From contig CANCJJ010000003.1 in NCBI GenBank assembly GCA_947378305.1, positions 62,001 through 126,000 of the forward strand: a DNA stretch of 64,000 nucleotides. Reading direction: 5' to 3'. The notes under the pieces are model-generated. The model saw only the letters and a list, made by a program, of their open reading frames with translations, had not been told where the DNA came from and did no database searches. The position numbers were made by a program, and so were the translations under genes. This DNA is from Phenylobacterium aquaticum. GTDB lineage: Bacteria; Pseudomonadota; Alphaproteobacteria; Caulobacterales; Caulobacteraceae. Within the stretch, counting starts at the first letter, position 1. Every line of letters begins with the position of its first letter. Of the stretch, positions 1 to 8,963 are shown in pieces.

Positions 1-316
1 GAACCTGCTCGCTTCTCAGCCTGTCCCATTCGCCCATGTCCAGGGCATCCGGCAGGGGGTCCGGCGTCTGGGTTTCGACTGTGGCACTGGCGATGATGGA
101 CAACTGGTCGTGGGGCTGGGGAACGTCGAAATGATAAACGGCATTGCCGAAGGCATCGGCGTAGGAAAACAGCTGGGCTGGCGGATCAAGTTCCAGATCA
201 AAGCTGACCAAACGCTGACGCCCACTCTTCTGAGGCTGCATCCAGAGTTCCATCACGCTTTCGCGGACATTGCTCGCATAGTGGTAACGGGTGAGGTGTC
301 GAACTTCCAAGAGCAT
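1..316 (-). CDS. Transglutaminase-like family protein, N-terminal part (3' end cut by window edge)
   Basis: Reading the minus strand from an ATG at 316 gives about 105 residues that run open to the left edge. The N-terminus (MLLEVRHLTRYHYASNVRES, then a W-M-Q-P segment) matches the N-terminal beta-domain found before the cysteine-protease-like core of bacterial transglutaminase-like proteins. The catalytic Cys-His-Asp part lies outside the window, so activity cannot be judged. The gene starts 12 bp after the alpha-E gene stop and is the third gene of a minus-strand operon with an ATP-grasp enzyme. That trio is a known recurrent neighbourhood, which supports the call. Family assignment is by residue pattern and context. 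Confidence 0.82.
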   Translation of the reverse strand, partial: MLLEVRHLTRYHYASNVRESVMELWMQPQKSGRQRLVSFDLELDPPAQLFSYADAFGNAVYHFDVPQPHDQLSIIASATVETQTPDPLPDALDMGEWDRLRSEQV

Positions 317-328
317 CAGACCCTGTCC

Positions 329-1273
329 CTAAGCCGGTAGCCGCATTTCGAGGGAATATGCGACGAAGGTTTCGTAAATAGCGGCATGGATTGCGGAACA
401 TTCCTCCAGGACCATGTTGATCAGGGCGTTCGCGCCCTCCAGCTGCAGGGTTTCGATATCCGCATACTGCAAACGCGCTTTCAGGCGCCCTGCCATACGT
501 TGCGGCCCGGCATTGCCCGTGTGTTCCGCATAGCGGCTGATCCCGACCAGGTGGGACTCGATCTGGGTCGTGGCAAAGCGCAGAGACCTCGGAAAGTCTT
601 CGTCAAACATCAGAAATTCCCGGATCAGTCTGGGCTGGAGGTCAGCGGTATAGCGCCGCAGATAGGGCTCCAGGGCGCAGCTCATGCGCAAGAGCCCGGT
701 CATGGCCACGTGTTCCGTAACAGGCCGTCCATGGCTCTCGCCAAAACCCGACTCCAGCAGCCGGCCAATGAGTTGGGCCCGCTCCAGATAGACGCCCAGT
801 TGCAGAAAGCTCCAGCCCTCGCCATGGCTCATGGTGGCATCAGCGGCTCCCTTGAACTGATGCAGGTCTGCGATGATGTCCTGAAGAAATACCGAAGATC
901 CGTCGGCAAAGCGGGCCGCGGCCCGGGGATCGGTGACACGAAGGTAGATCAGATTGAGCCGCTCCCAGGTTTCCGTAGTGATATGGTCACGGACCTGGCG
1001 GGCATTTTCCCGCGCGCGTGCCAGGGATGAGGTGATGGAATTGGTGTCTTCCCGATCTACGGCCAGGGCGAATGCAGCTTCATAGGGCGTGCGCTGGCTC
1101 TCGGCAGGGTCCTCTCCCACAGCCGCCAGGGCGATCCGAACAGCCTGGGAAGCGGCTTCCCCTTGGTCGAGAGTCGCATTCAGCATCACATCTGAAAGCC
1201 GACACATGTGCTCGGCCCGCTCAACATAACGCCCGATCCAGTAAAGGCTGTCTGCCACGCGTGCGAGCATCAT
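329..1273 (-). CDS. Alpha-E domain-containing protein
   Basis: The 314-residue protein is almost entirely helical and begins MMLARVADSLYWIGRYVERA, the hallmark start of the alpha-E family, followed by a conserved E-H-M-C-R segment. It has no signal peptide or membrane segment, so it should be cytosolic. The biochemical role of alpha-E proteins is unknown; they nearly always occur beside circularly permuted ATP-grasp and transglutaminase-like proteins and have been proposed to take part in a non-ribosomal peptide or amide-bond synthesis pathway. Its ATG overlaps the stop of the upstream ATP-grasp gene (1270-1273), implying translational coupling. The family call is firm; the function is not. 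Confidence 0.9.
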   Translation of the reverse strand: MMLARVADSLYWIGRYVERAEHMCRLSDVMLNATLDQGEAASQAVRIALAAVGEDPAESQRTPYEAAFALAVDREDTNSITSSLARARENARQVRDHITTETWERLNLIYLRVTDPRAAARFADGSSVFLQDIIADLHQFKGAADATMSHGEGWSFLQLGVYLERAQLIGRLLESGFGESHGRPVTEHVAMTGLLRMSCALEPYLRRYTADLQPRLIREFLMFDEDFPRSLRFATTQIESHLVGISRYAEHTGNAGPQRMAGRLKARLQYADIETLQLEGANALINMVLEECSAIHAAIYETFVAYSLEMRLPA

Positions 1274-2772
1274 GGCTGGACGTCCTGGTCGCGGTGTGGC
1301 GAGCTGAGCACCCAGGTATCCTTGGACCCACCACCCTGGCTCGAATTGACCACCAGCGAGCCCTTGCGCAGGGCAACCCGCGTCAGAGCCCCCGGAGTCA
1401 CCACGATCTTGTCGCCGGACAAGATGAAGGGGCGCAGGTCCACATGCCGGTGGTCGATTTGGCCGTCTATGAGGCAGGGGGCTGTCGAGAGCTGAATGGT
1501 TGGCTGGGCGATGTAGTTTTCGGGATCGGCCTTAAGTGCCGCCGCAAACTCTGCGCGCTCGGATGCAGACGCATGGGGTCCGATCAGCATGCCATAGCCC
1601 CCCGACGCGCCTACGGCCTTGACGACCAGCTTGTCCAGATTTGCCAGAACGTGTTGCAACTGGGCCGGTTCGCGACAGAGATAGGTCTCGATATTCGGAA
1701 GGATGGCATCCTCACCGAGGTAGTACTTAATAATTTCAGGGACATAGGTATAGACCGCCTTGTCATCCGCCACCCCCGTCCCGGGCGCATTGCAGATCAC
1801 GACCGTGCCAGCGCGGTAGGCATTGAACAGTCCGGCGACGCCAAGACTGGAATCTCGCCGGAAGGTCAGGGGATCGATGAAATCATCATCGACCCGGCGA
1901 TAAATCACATCAATCCGGCGCAGGCCTGTGGTGGTCCGCATATAGACCATGTTGTCGTGAACAACGAGATCGCGCCCCTCGACCAGGGGCACGCCCATCA
2001 GGCGCGCCAGATAGGCATGCTCGTAATAGGCGGAGTTATAGACGCCGGGTGTCAGCACGACAACCTGGGGATCTGATCGCCAGTCCGCCGCCATGCTCTT
2101 CAGCGTGGCCAGGAGAAGGTCCGGGTAACGTTCGACCGTGCGAACGCCAGCTGAACGGAAGGTGCCGGGGAAGGTGCGTTTCGACGCATCCCGATTGGCC
2201 AGCATGTAGGAAACCCCGGACGGCACACGCAGGTTGTCCTCCAGGACCGCAAAGGCCCCATCCGGCTGGCGGATCAGGTCCGATCCACAGACATTGGCAT
2301 AGGACTGATGCGGGACGTAAAGGTTCTGCATTTCCCGCCGGTAGGAGGGCGCACACAAGACGAGTTCCCGCGGAACAATGCCGTCGGCAAGAATCTTCTG
2401 GGGGCCATAAATGTCCGCCAGGAACATGTTCAAGGCTCGGAGACGCTGGGTCAGGCCGTCTTCAACTGTGGCCCACTCCTCCGCGGGAATGATCCGGGGC
2501 AGGAGGTCTGTCGGAATGATCCGTTCGGTCGAGCTTTCGGCACCATAGACCGTGAAGGTGATGCCCTGGAGCAGGAAAAACCGCTCAAGTGTGCGTTGCC
2601 GTTCGGCCAGGTCACCCGCGTCAAGGGTATCCAAACGCCGTTGCAGGGCTAGGTAGTGACCCCGGACCTCACCTGGACGGGCCTGCATCTCGTCATAGGG
2701 CAAGCCTTGAGCTGTCAGGACGTCCATTTGATCCGTATCCAGTTCGCCCGGCAATGACACTGCATACTCCAC
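1270..2772 (-). CDS. Circularly permuted type 2 ATP-grasp protein
   Basis: The 500-residue protein has the features of the circularly permuted ATP-grasp family. Around residues 70-90 is a segment containing F-T-V-Y-G, then R-I-I-P-T-D-L-L-P-R-I-I; a long middle part includes the V-V-L-T-P-G-V-Y-N-S-A-Y-Y-E-H segment. A glycine-rich loop (K-A-V-G-A-S-G-G-Y-G-M-L-I-G-P) follows near residue 395, and near residue 435 the Y-I-A-Q-P-T-I segment typical of these enzymes. ATP-grasp enzymes form amide bonds by activating a carboxylate as acyl phosphate; the substrate here is unknown. It is the first gene of the minus-strand operon with the alpha-E and transglutaminase-like genes, and is divergent from tamA across a 217-bp gap that holds a perfect palindrome. 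Confidence 0.9.
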   Translation of the reverse strand: MEYAVSLPGELDTDQMDVLTAQGLPYDEMQARPGEVRGHYLALQRRLDTLDAGDLAERQRTLERFFLLQGITFTVYGAESSTERIIPTDLLPRIIPAEEWATVEDGLTQRLRALNMFLADIYGPQKILADGIVPRELVLCAPSYRREMQNLYVPHQSYANVCGSDLIRQPDGAFAVLEDNLRVPSGVSYMLANRDASKRTFPGTFRSAGVRTVERYPDLLLATLKSMAADWRSDPQVVVLTPGVYNSAYYEHAYLARLMGVPLVEGRDLVVHDNMVYMRTTTGLRRIDVIYRRVDDDFIDPLTFRRDSSLGVAGLFNAYRAGTVVICNAPGTGVADDKAVYTYVPEIIKYYLGEDAILPNIETYLCREPAQLQHVLANLDKLVVKAVGASGGYGMLIGPHASASERAEFAAALKADPENYIAQPTIQLSTAPCLIDGQIDHRHVDLRPFILSGDKIVVTPGALTRVALRKGSLVVNSSQGGGSKDTWVLSSPHRDQDVQP

Positions 2773-2873
2773 TCAGGCCAGCCGCCCCGGGCCGTCACGG
2801 AACGAGCATAGGAAACTCCGGGTTTGGTGCGGGGTAATTCCAGGTTGCTAGCCTCTCGGAGTTCTAAATGCCC

Positions 2874-2891
2874 AATTATTGCGCAATAATT
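2874..2891. promoter_or_regulatory. Perfect 18-bp palindrome, candidate operator
   Basis: AATTATTGCGCAATAATT is a perfect inverted repeat with no spacer. It sits in the AT-rich middle of the gap between the divergent ATP-grasp gene (start 2772) and tamA (start 2990), about 100 bp from each start. The position suits a dimeric regulator acting on one or both promoters. I do not recognise the binding protein. Confidence 0.45.
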
Positions 2892-2989
2892 TGCTCTTAA
2901 AATGCACAAATCCTAACGGCGGTGACGACTGGCCCGGTCCCGCGATCCAGTCTAATCTGCGTCTTAGAGCCGCCCAAAGGACCCGCCCC

Positions 2990-4786
2990 GTGGCAAGACT
3001 ATTCCGCCCCTTTGCGCTGGTAATGAGCCTGATAATGGCCTTGGGGGCGGATATTGTCTGGGCTGCAGAGTCTCAAGGGGTCGCGCGCGCCCGCGTCGAA
3101 GGCAAGATGGACTCTTCCCTCAAGGCGAAAATTGAGTCGGCCATCGGCGAGACCACACGGCCTGTGACCAATCGTTTCGAAGCTCGCCAGAGGGCGCGCA
3201 GTGTCGCCGATACCGCCCTGTCGGTGCTGCGCTCAGAAGGCTATTATGACGCCCAGGTTGAACCTGGCGTGACGGGGACCGATCCGGTTCAGCCCCTGAT
3301 TACCGTTTTGCCGGGGCAGGTCTTCCATATCGCCGGTCCGGTGATCGAATGGCTAGACCCGGCACCGCCAGAGGCGATTCAAGCGCTCGGGACCTCGATC
3401 CTCGACCTGAAATCGGGTCAGGTCGGGGCCTCGATTACCATTGTTTCAGCCGAAGGCCGCGTCGCTGCCGCCCTGAAGGGCCGGGGATATGCCGATACAG
3501 AAGTGGCGGCCCGGCAGGTCATTGTTGACCACGCCGATCGAACCGTTCAGCCGACGTTCAGGGTCAGGTCTGGAGACTTGATCCATCTGGATGGGCTGAC
3601 CCTGGCCACGGCGGGCAGGACTCGGGAAGACTGGCTACAACGGCTTAAGCCCTGGACGGCTGGCGAGGTGTTTGATCCGGCTAAACTGGCGGATTTCGAA
3701 CTGCGCCTGACGGAAACCGGGGTCTATGATTCCGTCAATGTGGCCTTGGCTCCTCTGCCGGAAGTGCCGGATGGCGCACCAAGGCCGGTCATTGTCCAAT
3801 TGTCCGACCGTCCGCCCAGGCAGATTGAATTTGCGGCCAGTTATGCAACCAGTGACGGGTTTGGCATGGATGCCCGCTGGACCCAACTGAACCGCCTTGG
3901 TGTTGCGGACAGGTCGTCCCTCTTTGCAAAGGCCTCGTCCCTGGATAGCCGGGTTGGGGCCAGCCTGGTCCTGCCAAACTGGAGGCAGCTTCGACAGTCT
4001 CTCACCGTCAATAGTGCCATCTACACTCAGATTACCCCGGCCTATAAGGAAAATGGAGCCACGATCAGTGTGGACCGGGACCGATGGCTGAACCGGCATG
4101 CGGACCTCACGACGGGCGCGTCCCTTGACTACATCACAACCCGGTCAACGGACTCCAAGAGCCTTCAGACCCAGGCGGAGCACAGGCTCCTTTCGGGCGT
4201 TCTGGGGGCCTTGGTCCTGGATTATTCCGACGATCCGCTTGATCCGCACAAGGGGTGGCGGGCCGAAACCCGGCTAGAGCCTACTCTAATAACGGGCAGC
4301 AATAGTCTGGCCTATTTCAAGGCCTCGGCTCAGGGAACGGGCTACATCCCCCTCGGATCTGACGGAAAAACCCTCATGGCAGGTCGCTTGAAGCTGGGAT
4401 CGATCATTGGCGGCAGTCTGTCTGGCGTGCCCGCATCGCGTCGCTATTATTCCGGCGGCGGGGGATCTGTGCGGGGCTATGTCTATCAGGCCATCGGCCC
4501 CCATCTTGCAAACAACACCCCTGAAGGCGGGCTTGGTCTTTTCGAGGCCTCGGGCGAGGTTCGCCACCAGATCGCGCCTAAATGGGGGCTGGCTGGCTTT
4601 GTCGACCTGGGGTCGATTTCGTCTGACCCCGTTCCGACCTTCAAGGACCTCAGTATCGGAGTCGGGGCGGGCCTTCGGTACAACCTCGGATTCGGGCCCC
4701 TGAGGCTCGATCTGGCCATACCGCTAAATCGCCGGTCGGATGATCCGAAATACCAGATTTATGTGAGCATTGGGCAGAGCTTTTGA
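2990..4786 (+). CDS. tamA: Autotransporter/translocation assembly outer-membrane protein TamA
   Basis: I place the start at the GTG at 2990, not at the in-frame start 37 codons upstream. AAAGGA lies 8 bp before it, the first residues then form a signal peptide (MARLFRPFALVMSLIMALGA, cleaved near A-A-E), and the longer form would begin inside a palindrome. After the signal, about 260 residues form POTRA-like domains (for example the S-E-G-Y-Y-D-A-Q-V segment), followed by an Omp85/BamA-type beta-barrel of about 300 residues. The barrel contains the conserved R-Y-Y-S-G-G-G-G-S-V-R-G-Y motif and ends in a terminal Phe. TamA works with TamB in moving proteins or lipids to the outer membrane. The tamB start overlaps its stop. 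Confidence 0.9.
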   Translation: MARLFRPFALVMSLIMALGADIVWAAESQGVARARVEGKMDSSLKAKIESAIGETTRPVTNRFEARQRARSVADTALSVLRSEGYYDAQVEPGVTGTDPVQPLITVLPGQVFHIAGPVIEWLDPAPPEAIQALGTSILDLKSGQVGASITIVSAEGRVAAALKGRGYADTEVAARQVIVDHADRTVQPTFRVRSGDLIHLDGLTLATAGRTREDWLQRLKPWTAGEVFDPAKLADFELRLTETGVYDSVNVALAPLPEVPDGAPRPVIVQLSDRPPRQIEFAASYATSDGFGMDARWTQLNRLGVADRSSLFAKASSLDSRVGASLVLPNWRQLRQSLTVNSAIYTQITPAYKENGATISVDRDRWLNRHADLTTGASLDYITTRSTDSKSLQTQAEHRLLSGVLGALVLDYSDDPLDPHKGWRAETRLEPTLITGSNSLAYFKASAQGTGYIPLGSDGKTLMAGRLKLGSIIGGSLSGVPASRRYYSGGGGSVRGYVYQAIGPHLANNTPEGGLGLFEASGEVRHQIAPKWGLAGFVDLGSISSDPVPTFKDLSIGVGAGLRYNLGFGPLRLDLAIPLNRRSDDPKYQIYVSIGQSF

Positions 4787-7700
4787 GCCAGGACCCGCCC
4801 TCAGAAAAATCGCCAGCGATCGACCGGACGAGCTTGGTTCCTCGTGTTCGGGCCGGTTGGCTATGGCTGATTATGGGGGTCTTGATCCTGGGCGTCGCGC
4901 TGTCTGGGCTTCGTCTGGCGCTGTCGTCTCCCCTCGGACTTGCGGAGGTTGAGCGCCAAACCCAGGGCCTGAGCCTGGGGCGGGTCGGGCAACTAAAGAC
5001 CACAGGCTTGCGGGGCGACCTTCTGGGTCGGTTCAGCCTGGACCGATTTGTGATTTCCGATCGTGACGGCGTTTGGCTGACCGCAGACAAGGTCAAGGTG
5101 AGCTGGAACCCATGGCGATTGCTGAGGGGGCAGGTTCAAATCGATGCCCTGCAGTTGGGACATCTCCATGTCCTGAGACGTCCGCTACTCGGGCCTGCTG
5201 AGGCTCCGTCGTCCCTGCCGGTTTCGGTTCGGCTTCAGACTTTTTCCGGACAGATCGAACTCGACCCCGCCTTCAGCCTCAGTCGCGGTCTGTTCGAGGC
5301 CTCAGGAGACCTCTTGCTGCGGCCCAGGAATGGCGGTGCGGCCGGGAGTCTGGCGGCAATTAGCCTGCTGCACTCCGGCGACAAGCTCAACCTCTCCTTC
5401 GACTTTGGGGAGCGTCACCCCTTCCGCCTGACCGCAGGTGCCCATGAGGCCATGGGCGGGGCGCTGGCAGGTACAATGGGTCTCAATCCAGACCTTCCCT
5501 TCGACCTTACCCTCGATGGCGCAGGGCATGGCGGCACTGGCCATCTGCGCGGCCTCGTCACCTCAGGTCGGGAGACGCCCTTGACCCTGTCCGGACAGTG
5601 GACCCCAACAGGCGGCGACATGACCGGCCACCTTGCTCTTGAGGCCTCAAGCCTCACCCGTGGCCTGAGCAACAAACTTGGTCCAGTTCTCGACCTTCAA
5701 CTGACCGCGCGCCCGGCAGATCGCGATCTCCTCGCCTTCCAGGGCACCCTTGCCATGCAGAACCTGCACCTGGAGACCAAAGGACTGGTGAACTCTCGAA
5801 CGGGTGCGATTGGCAAGGCGGGCGCGGAACTGGTTGTGACCGTCCAGGACCCCGGGCGATTTGGAGCGGCGGGCCAAATGGGTCCTGCCCGGCTTGAGGG
5901 GCAATTGACCGGGAATGATAAATCTTGGGATTTTTCCGGAAAAACGTCACTCAAACGCCTGAACTTAACCTCATACACCCTGGAGTCTGTCGACGGACCT
6001 CTGACGCTGAGTTGGCATAAGGGGCAACTTGATTTCGCCTCGCGCCTTCGTGGTTCAGGTGGGGCGGGCGACGGCTATATCTGGAGCCTAATGGGGCGAA
6101 CACCGGAAGTTCAGGTCGATATTACGCGCCTCAAAGATCAGCGGTGGCTATTGCAATCAGCGAAGGCCACCGGCGAAGGCCTGAAGCTACAGGCAAGCGG
6201 GACCCGCACCTTGCTGGGTGGGCTGGCTTTCGGCGGAACGGCAGAAATGACGGACCTTGCCCGGGCAAACCCCGGGGCGGGGGGCAAGATCATCGCGCGG
6301 TGGAATTCGGCGCAGGCGAAGGCCCTGGCACCTTGGCTGATCGCGCTACAGGCGGATGGAAATGCAATCCAAACGGGCAATGCCTCCCTTGACCACCTCC
6401 TGGGGGCGACCCCACGCCTGGTGGGCAAGATGGAACTTGAAGAGGGCCGGGCGACCCTGACCGGCGTGACCCTCACGGGGGCAGACGTGTCGATGACGGG
6501 GGAGGGCCGTCTAGCAAGTCGCGGTCCCGTGCGTCTCAATCTCGACTGGTCCGCCAAGGGTCCGATCCCGATTGGGCCGATTGAGGTCACGGGCAGTCTT
6601 ACCGGCCAGGGCTTCGTGACGGGGACACTTGACCAGCCGACCACGGAGCTAACGGCCCTTGTCGATCATGTCGACTTGCCCGGCCTGCCGCTTGAAAAGG
6701 CCCGTCTGAGTCTCAACCTGAGCGGGTTTGGATCCAATGCCACGGCAAAGGCTCATATCGAGGCCGCCAGCGCCTATGGGCCGGCTGTCGCCCAAGGTGA
6801 CATCGCCCTCAACCCCCGGGGGCTGGATTTGCGCGAACTGAAGGTCAACGCCGGAGGAGCCCAGCTCACCGGACGCGTAAGTCTTCGAGATAAGTCTGCC
6901 TCCGATGCAGATCTGGCCTTGGTGCTAACGAAAGGCGCTTTCCTGACACAGGGTGAGGTCAAGGGTGACGTCAGGATCGAGGGTGACAAATCCGATGGCG
7001 CGACGGCCCGGCTCAACCTGAAGCTTCGCGACGCACAGTGGTCCGGAAGCCGGATCAAGGTGGCATCTGGTGAGGTCTTGGCGACTGGCCCCATTCAGAA
7101 CCTTCCGTTTGTGCTTCAGGCGACGGGCAATTCGAGTCAGGGCCAGTGGAGTCTAACGGGTCAGGGGCACTTGAGGGATATTCAGCCGGGATGGAGGACG
7201 GACTTCGAAGGCAAGGGCCGGCTGGCGGGACGCGAGCTTCACACCGCCGAACCTCTGCAGCTTACCTTTGAGTCACAGGCCACAGGTTTGCACCTCGCCC
7301 TGGCTACCTCCGACGGCGGCAGCCTTGTCCTGAATGGGAAATTTGGGCCCAAATCCTCAGAGGCCCGGGGACAAATCGATAACCTGTCGGCGGGCTTCTT
7401 CAATGAGGACATGGTTGGCAAGTTCCGCGGTGCCTTCGCGCTGGAGACCCGTGATGGGCGTGTTGTCGGGCAGGCAGATGCCAGTCTTCAAGACGTCCGC
7501 GCGGTCGACAGCGATCCCACCCTGGGGCTCAACGGTGCCATTCGTGGGCGTTTGGAGGGCGAGACGCTTGAGATCTCTAGCGAGTTGATCAACCGTCAGG
7601 GTTTGAAGGCAGGTGGACGGATCACCTTGCCTGCCCGAACGGCGGCGGCCCCCTTCAGTCTGGCCCTTGATCTTGACCGCCCCGTTCGGGGCGAGGTTTT

Positions 7701-8958
7701 TGCAGACGGTGAAATCAAGCCGCTTTGGGATCTGGCCTTTGGCGGGGAGCAGGATCTGGAAGGCCGGGTGCACCTGGTCGGAAGTGTCGGCGGGACCCTG
7801 GCAGACCTGCGGGCCATCGGAGACGCGTCGATTATAGAAGGGGTTTTCTCGGATGCTTCAACCGGGCTGGCCCTGCGCAAGGTGTCTGTAAAGGCGCGTC
7901 TTGCAGACAATGCCATCAATATCGCCGAGGCGACCGGGACTGATGGCCATGGTGGAACCCTTAGCGGTCAAGGGCAGATCAGTCTCTTGAGGGAAGGGGT
8001 AAGCTCATTCCGTCTTGACCTTAATCATTTCAGGCTGATCGATAATGAACAGGCGACCGCCACCGCGAGCGGTCAGACCCAGCTTAGACGAACGGCGGAA
8101 GGCAAGATCAGACTGGCCGGTGCCCTGACCATAGATCGGGCCGACGTCACCGCCCGGACCACCGAGGCGGCAGGGGTGACCTCAATTGATGTGATTGAAA
8201 TCACCGGGGCCGATGACCTGTCCGGAGCCCGCCAGAACCCGACCCCGTCAGCCCAAGCGATTGATCTGGATGTGACCCTCAAGGCCCCTGAACATATTTT
8301 TGTCCGGGGACAGGGTCTGGATGTCGAAATGTCCATGGATGCCCGGGTGGCAGGGTCAACAGCCAGACCCATCCTGTCGGGTGTGGCCAGAGTGATCCGG
8401 GGTTCCTATGCCTTTGCGGACAAGCGGTTTGAAATCGATCCCGGTGGTGCAGTCTATCTCTCCCAGGACCCGGAAAAGATACGGTTGGACTTTTCAGCCT
8501 CACGCCAGGATTCTTCGCTGACGGCCATTGTACGAATTCGGGGCACAGCAACCCGACCGGTGATTGCCCTGACCTCGTCGCCTGCGCTCCCAAATGACGA
8601 GGTGGTCTCTCAAGTCCTGTTTGGTCGGTCAGCTGCCCAGCTCAGCCCGATCGAGGCCGCTCAGCTTGCCTCGGCAGTTGCGGCTATGGCCGGGGGCGGA
8701 GGGTTGGACGTGATCGGCAACCTGCGGGCCTTTGCCGGACTTGACCGACTAAGTTTTGCCGGAGGGGGCAGCCAGGGATTTTCGGTGTCGGGTGGCAAAT
8801 ATCTGACGGAGAATGTGCTCCTGCTGCTCAGTGCTGGCGGGCGCGATGGCAGTTCCGCCCAGGTCGAATGGAATATCACCCGGTCCTTGAGCCTGATCTC
8901 GAAACTGGCGCGTCAGGGGGACCGAAGTCTCGCCGTTCGTTGGCGCAAGGATTACTGA
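4783..8958 (+). CDS. tamB: Translocation and assembly module protein TamB
   Basis: The 1391-residue protein begins at a TTG within the tamA stop (TTGA), so it should be coupled to tamA. One membrane anchor lies near residues 24-45 (W-L-I-M-G-V-L-I-L-G-V-A-L). It is followed by a very long series of beta-strand repeats of the AsmA/TamB bridging type, and by the conserved C-terminal TamB domain in the last 300-350 residues. That domain includes the segment R-G-S-Y-A-F-A-D-K-R-F-E-I, the segment N-D-E-V-V-S-Q-V-L-F-G-R, and a C-terminus of T-R-S-L-S-L-I-S-K-L. Such proteins span the periplasm as a hydrophobic groove, with TamA as outer-membrane partner and a role in phospholipid transport or autotransporter assembly. 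Length is typical of alphaproteobacterial members. Confidence 0.92.
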   Translation: MSQDPPSEKSPAIDRTSLVPRVRAGWLWLIMGVLILGVALSGLRLALSSPLGLAEVERQTQGLSLGRVGQLKTTGLRGDLLGRFSLDRFVISDRDGVWLTADKVKVSWNPWRLLRGQVQIDALQLGHLHVLRRPLLGPAEAPSSLPVSVRLQTFSGQIELDPAFSLSRGLFEASGDLLLRPRNGGAAGSLAAISLLHSGDKLNLSFDFGERHPFRLTAGAHEAMGGALAGTMGLNPDLPFDLTLDGAGHGGTGHLRGLVTSGRETPLTLSGQWTPTGGDMTGHLALEASSLTRGLSNKLGPVLDLQLTARPADRDLLAFQGTLAMQNLHLETKGLVNSRTGAIGKAGAELVVTVQDPGRFGAAGQMGPARLEGQLTGNDKSWDFSGKTSLKRLNLTSYTLESVDGPLTLSWHKGQLDFASRLRGSGGAGDGYIWSLMGRTPEVQVDITRLKDQRWLLQSAKATGEGLKLQASGTRTLLGGLAFGGTAEMTDLARANPGAGGKIIARWNSAQAKALAPWLIALQADGNAIQTGNASLDHLLGATPRLVGKMELEEGRATLTGVTLTGADVSMTGEGRLASRGPVRLNLDWSAKGPIPIGPIEVTGSLTGQGFVTGTLDQPTTELTALVDHVDLPGLPLEKARLSLNLSGFGSNATAKAHIEAASAYGPAVAQGDIALNPRGLDLRELKVNAGGAQLTGRVSLRDKSASDADLALVLTKGAFLTQGEVKGDVRIEGDKSDGATARLNLKLRDAQWSGSRIKVASGEVLATGPIQNLPFVLQATGNSSQGQWSLTGQGHLRDIQPGWRTDFEGKGRLAGRELHTAEPLQLTFESQATGLHLALATSDGGSLVLNGKFGPKSSEARGQIDNLSAGFFNEDMVGKFRGAFALETRDGRVVGQADASLQDVRAVDSDPTLGLNGAIRGRLEGETLEISSELINRQGLKAGGRITLPARTAAAPFSLALDLDRPVRGEVFADGEIKPLWDLAFGGEQDLEGRVHLVGSVGGTLADLRAIGDASIIEGVFSDASTGLALRKVSVKARLADNAINIAEATGTDGHGGTLSGQGQISLLREGVSSFRLDLNHFRLIDNEQATATASGQTQLRRTAEGKIRLAGALTIDRADVTARTTEAAGVTSIDVIEITGADDLSGARQNPTPSAQAIDLDVTLKAPEHIFVRGQGLDVEMSMDARVAGSTARPILSGVARVIRGSYAFADKRFEIDPGGAVYLSQDPEKIRLDFSASRQDSSLTAIVRIRGTATRPVIALTSSPALPNDEVVSQVLFGRSAAQLSPIEAAQLASAVAAMAGGGGLDVIGNLRAFAGLDRLSFAGGGSQGFSVSGGKYLTENVLLLLSAGGRDGSSAQVEWNITRSLSLISKLARQGDRSLAVRWRKDY

Positions 8959-8963
8959 GATCT

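Noticed and set aside
1072-2076. A 334-codon plus-strand open frame opposite the alpha-E and ATP-grasp genes
   Set aside because: It spans two well-supported minus-strand genes and gives a low-complexity translation without domain motifs.
2879-2989. Extended start for tamA
   Set aside because: The extra 37 residues would begin inside the 18-bp palindrome, have no ribosome-binding site and precede a good signal peptide. The GTG at 2990 is better.
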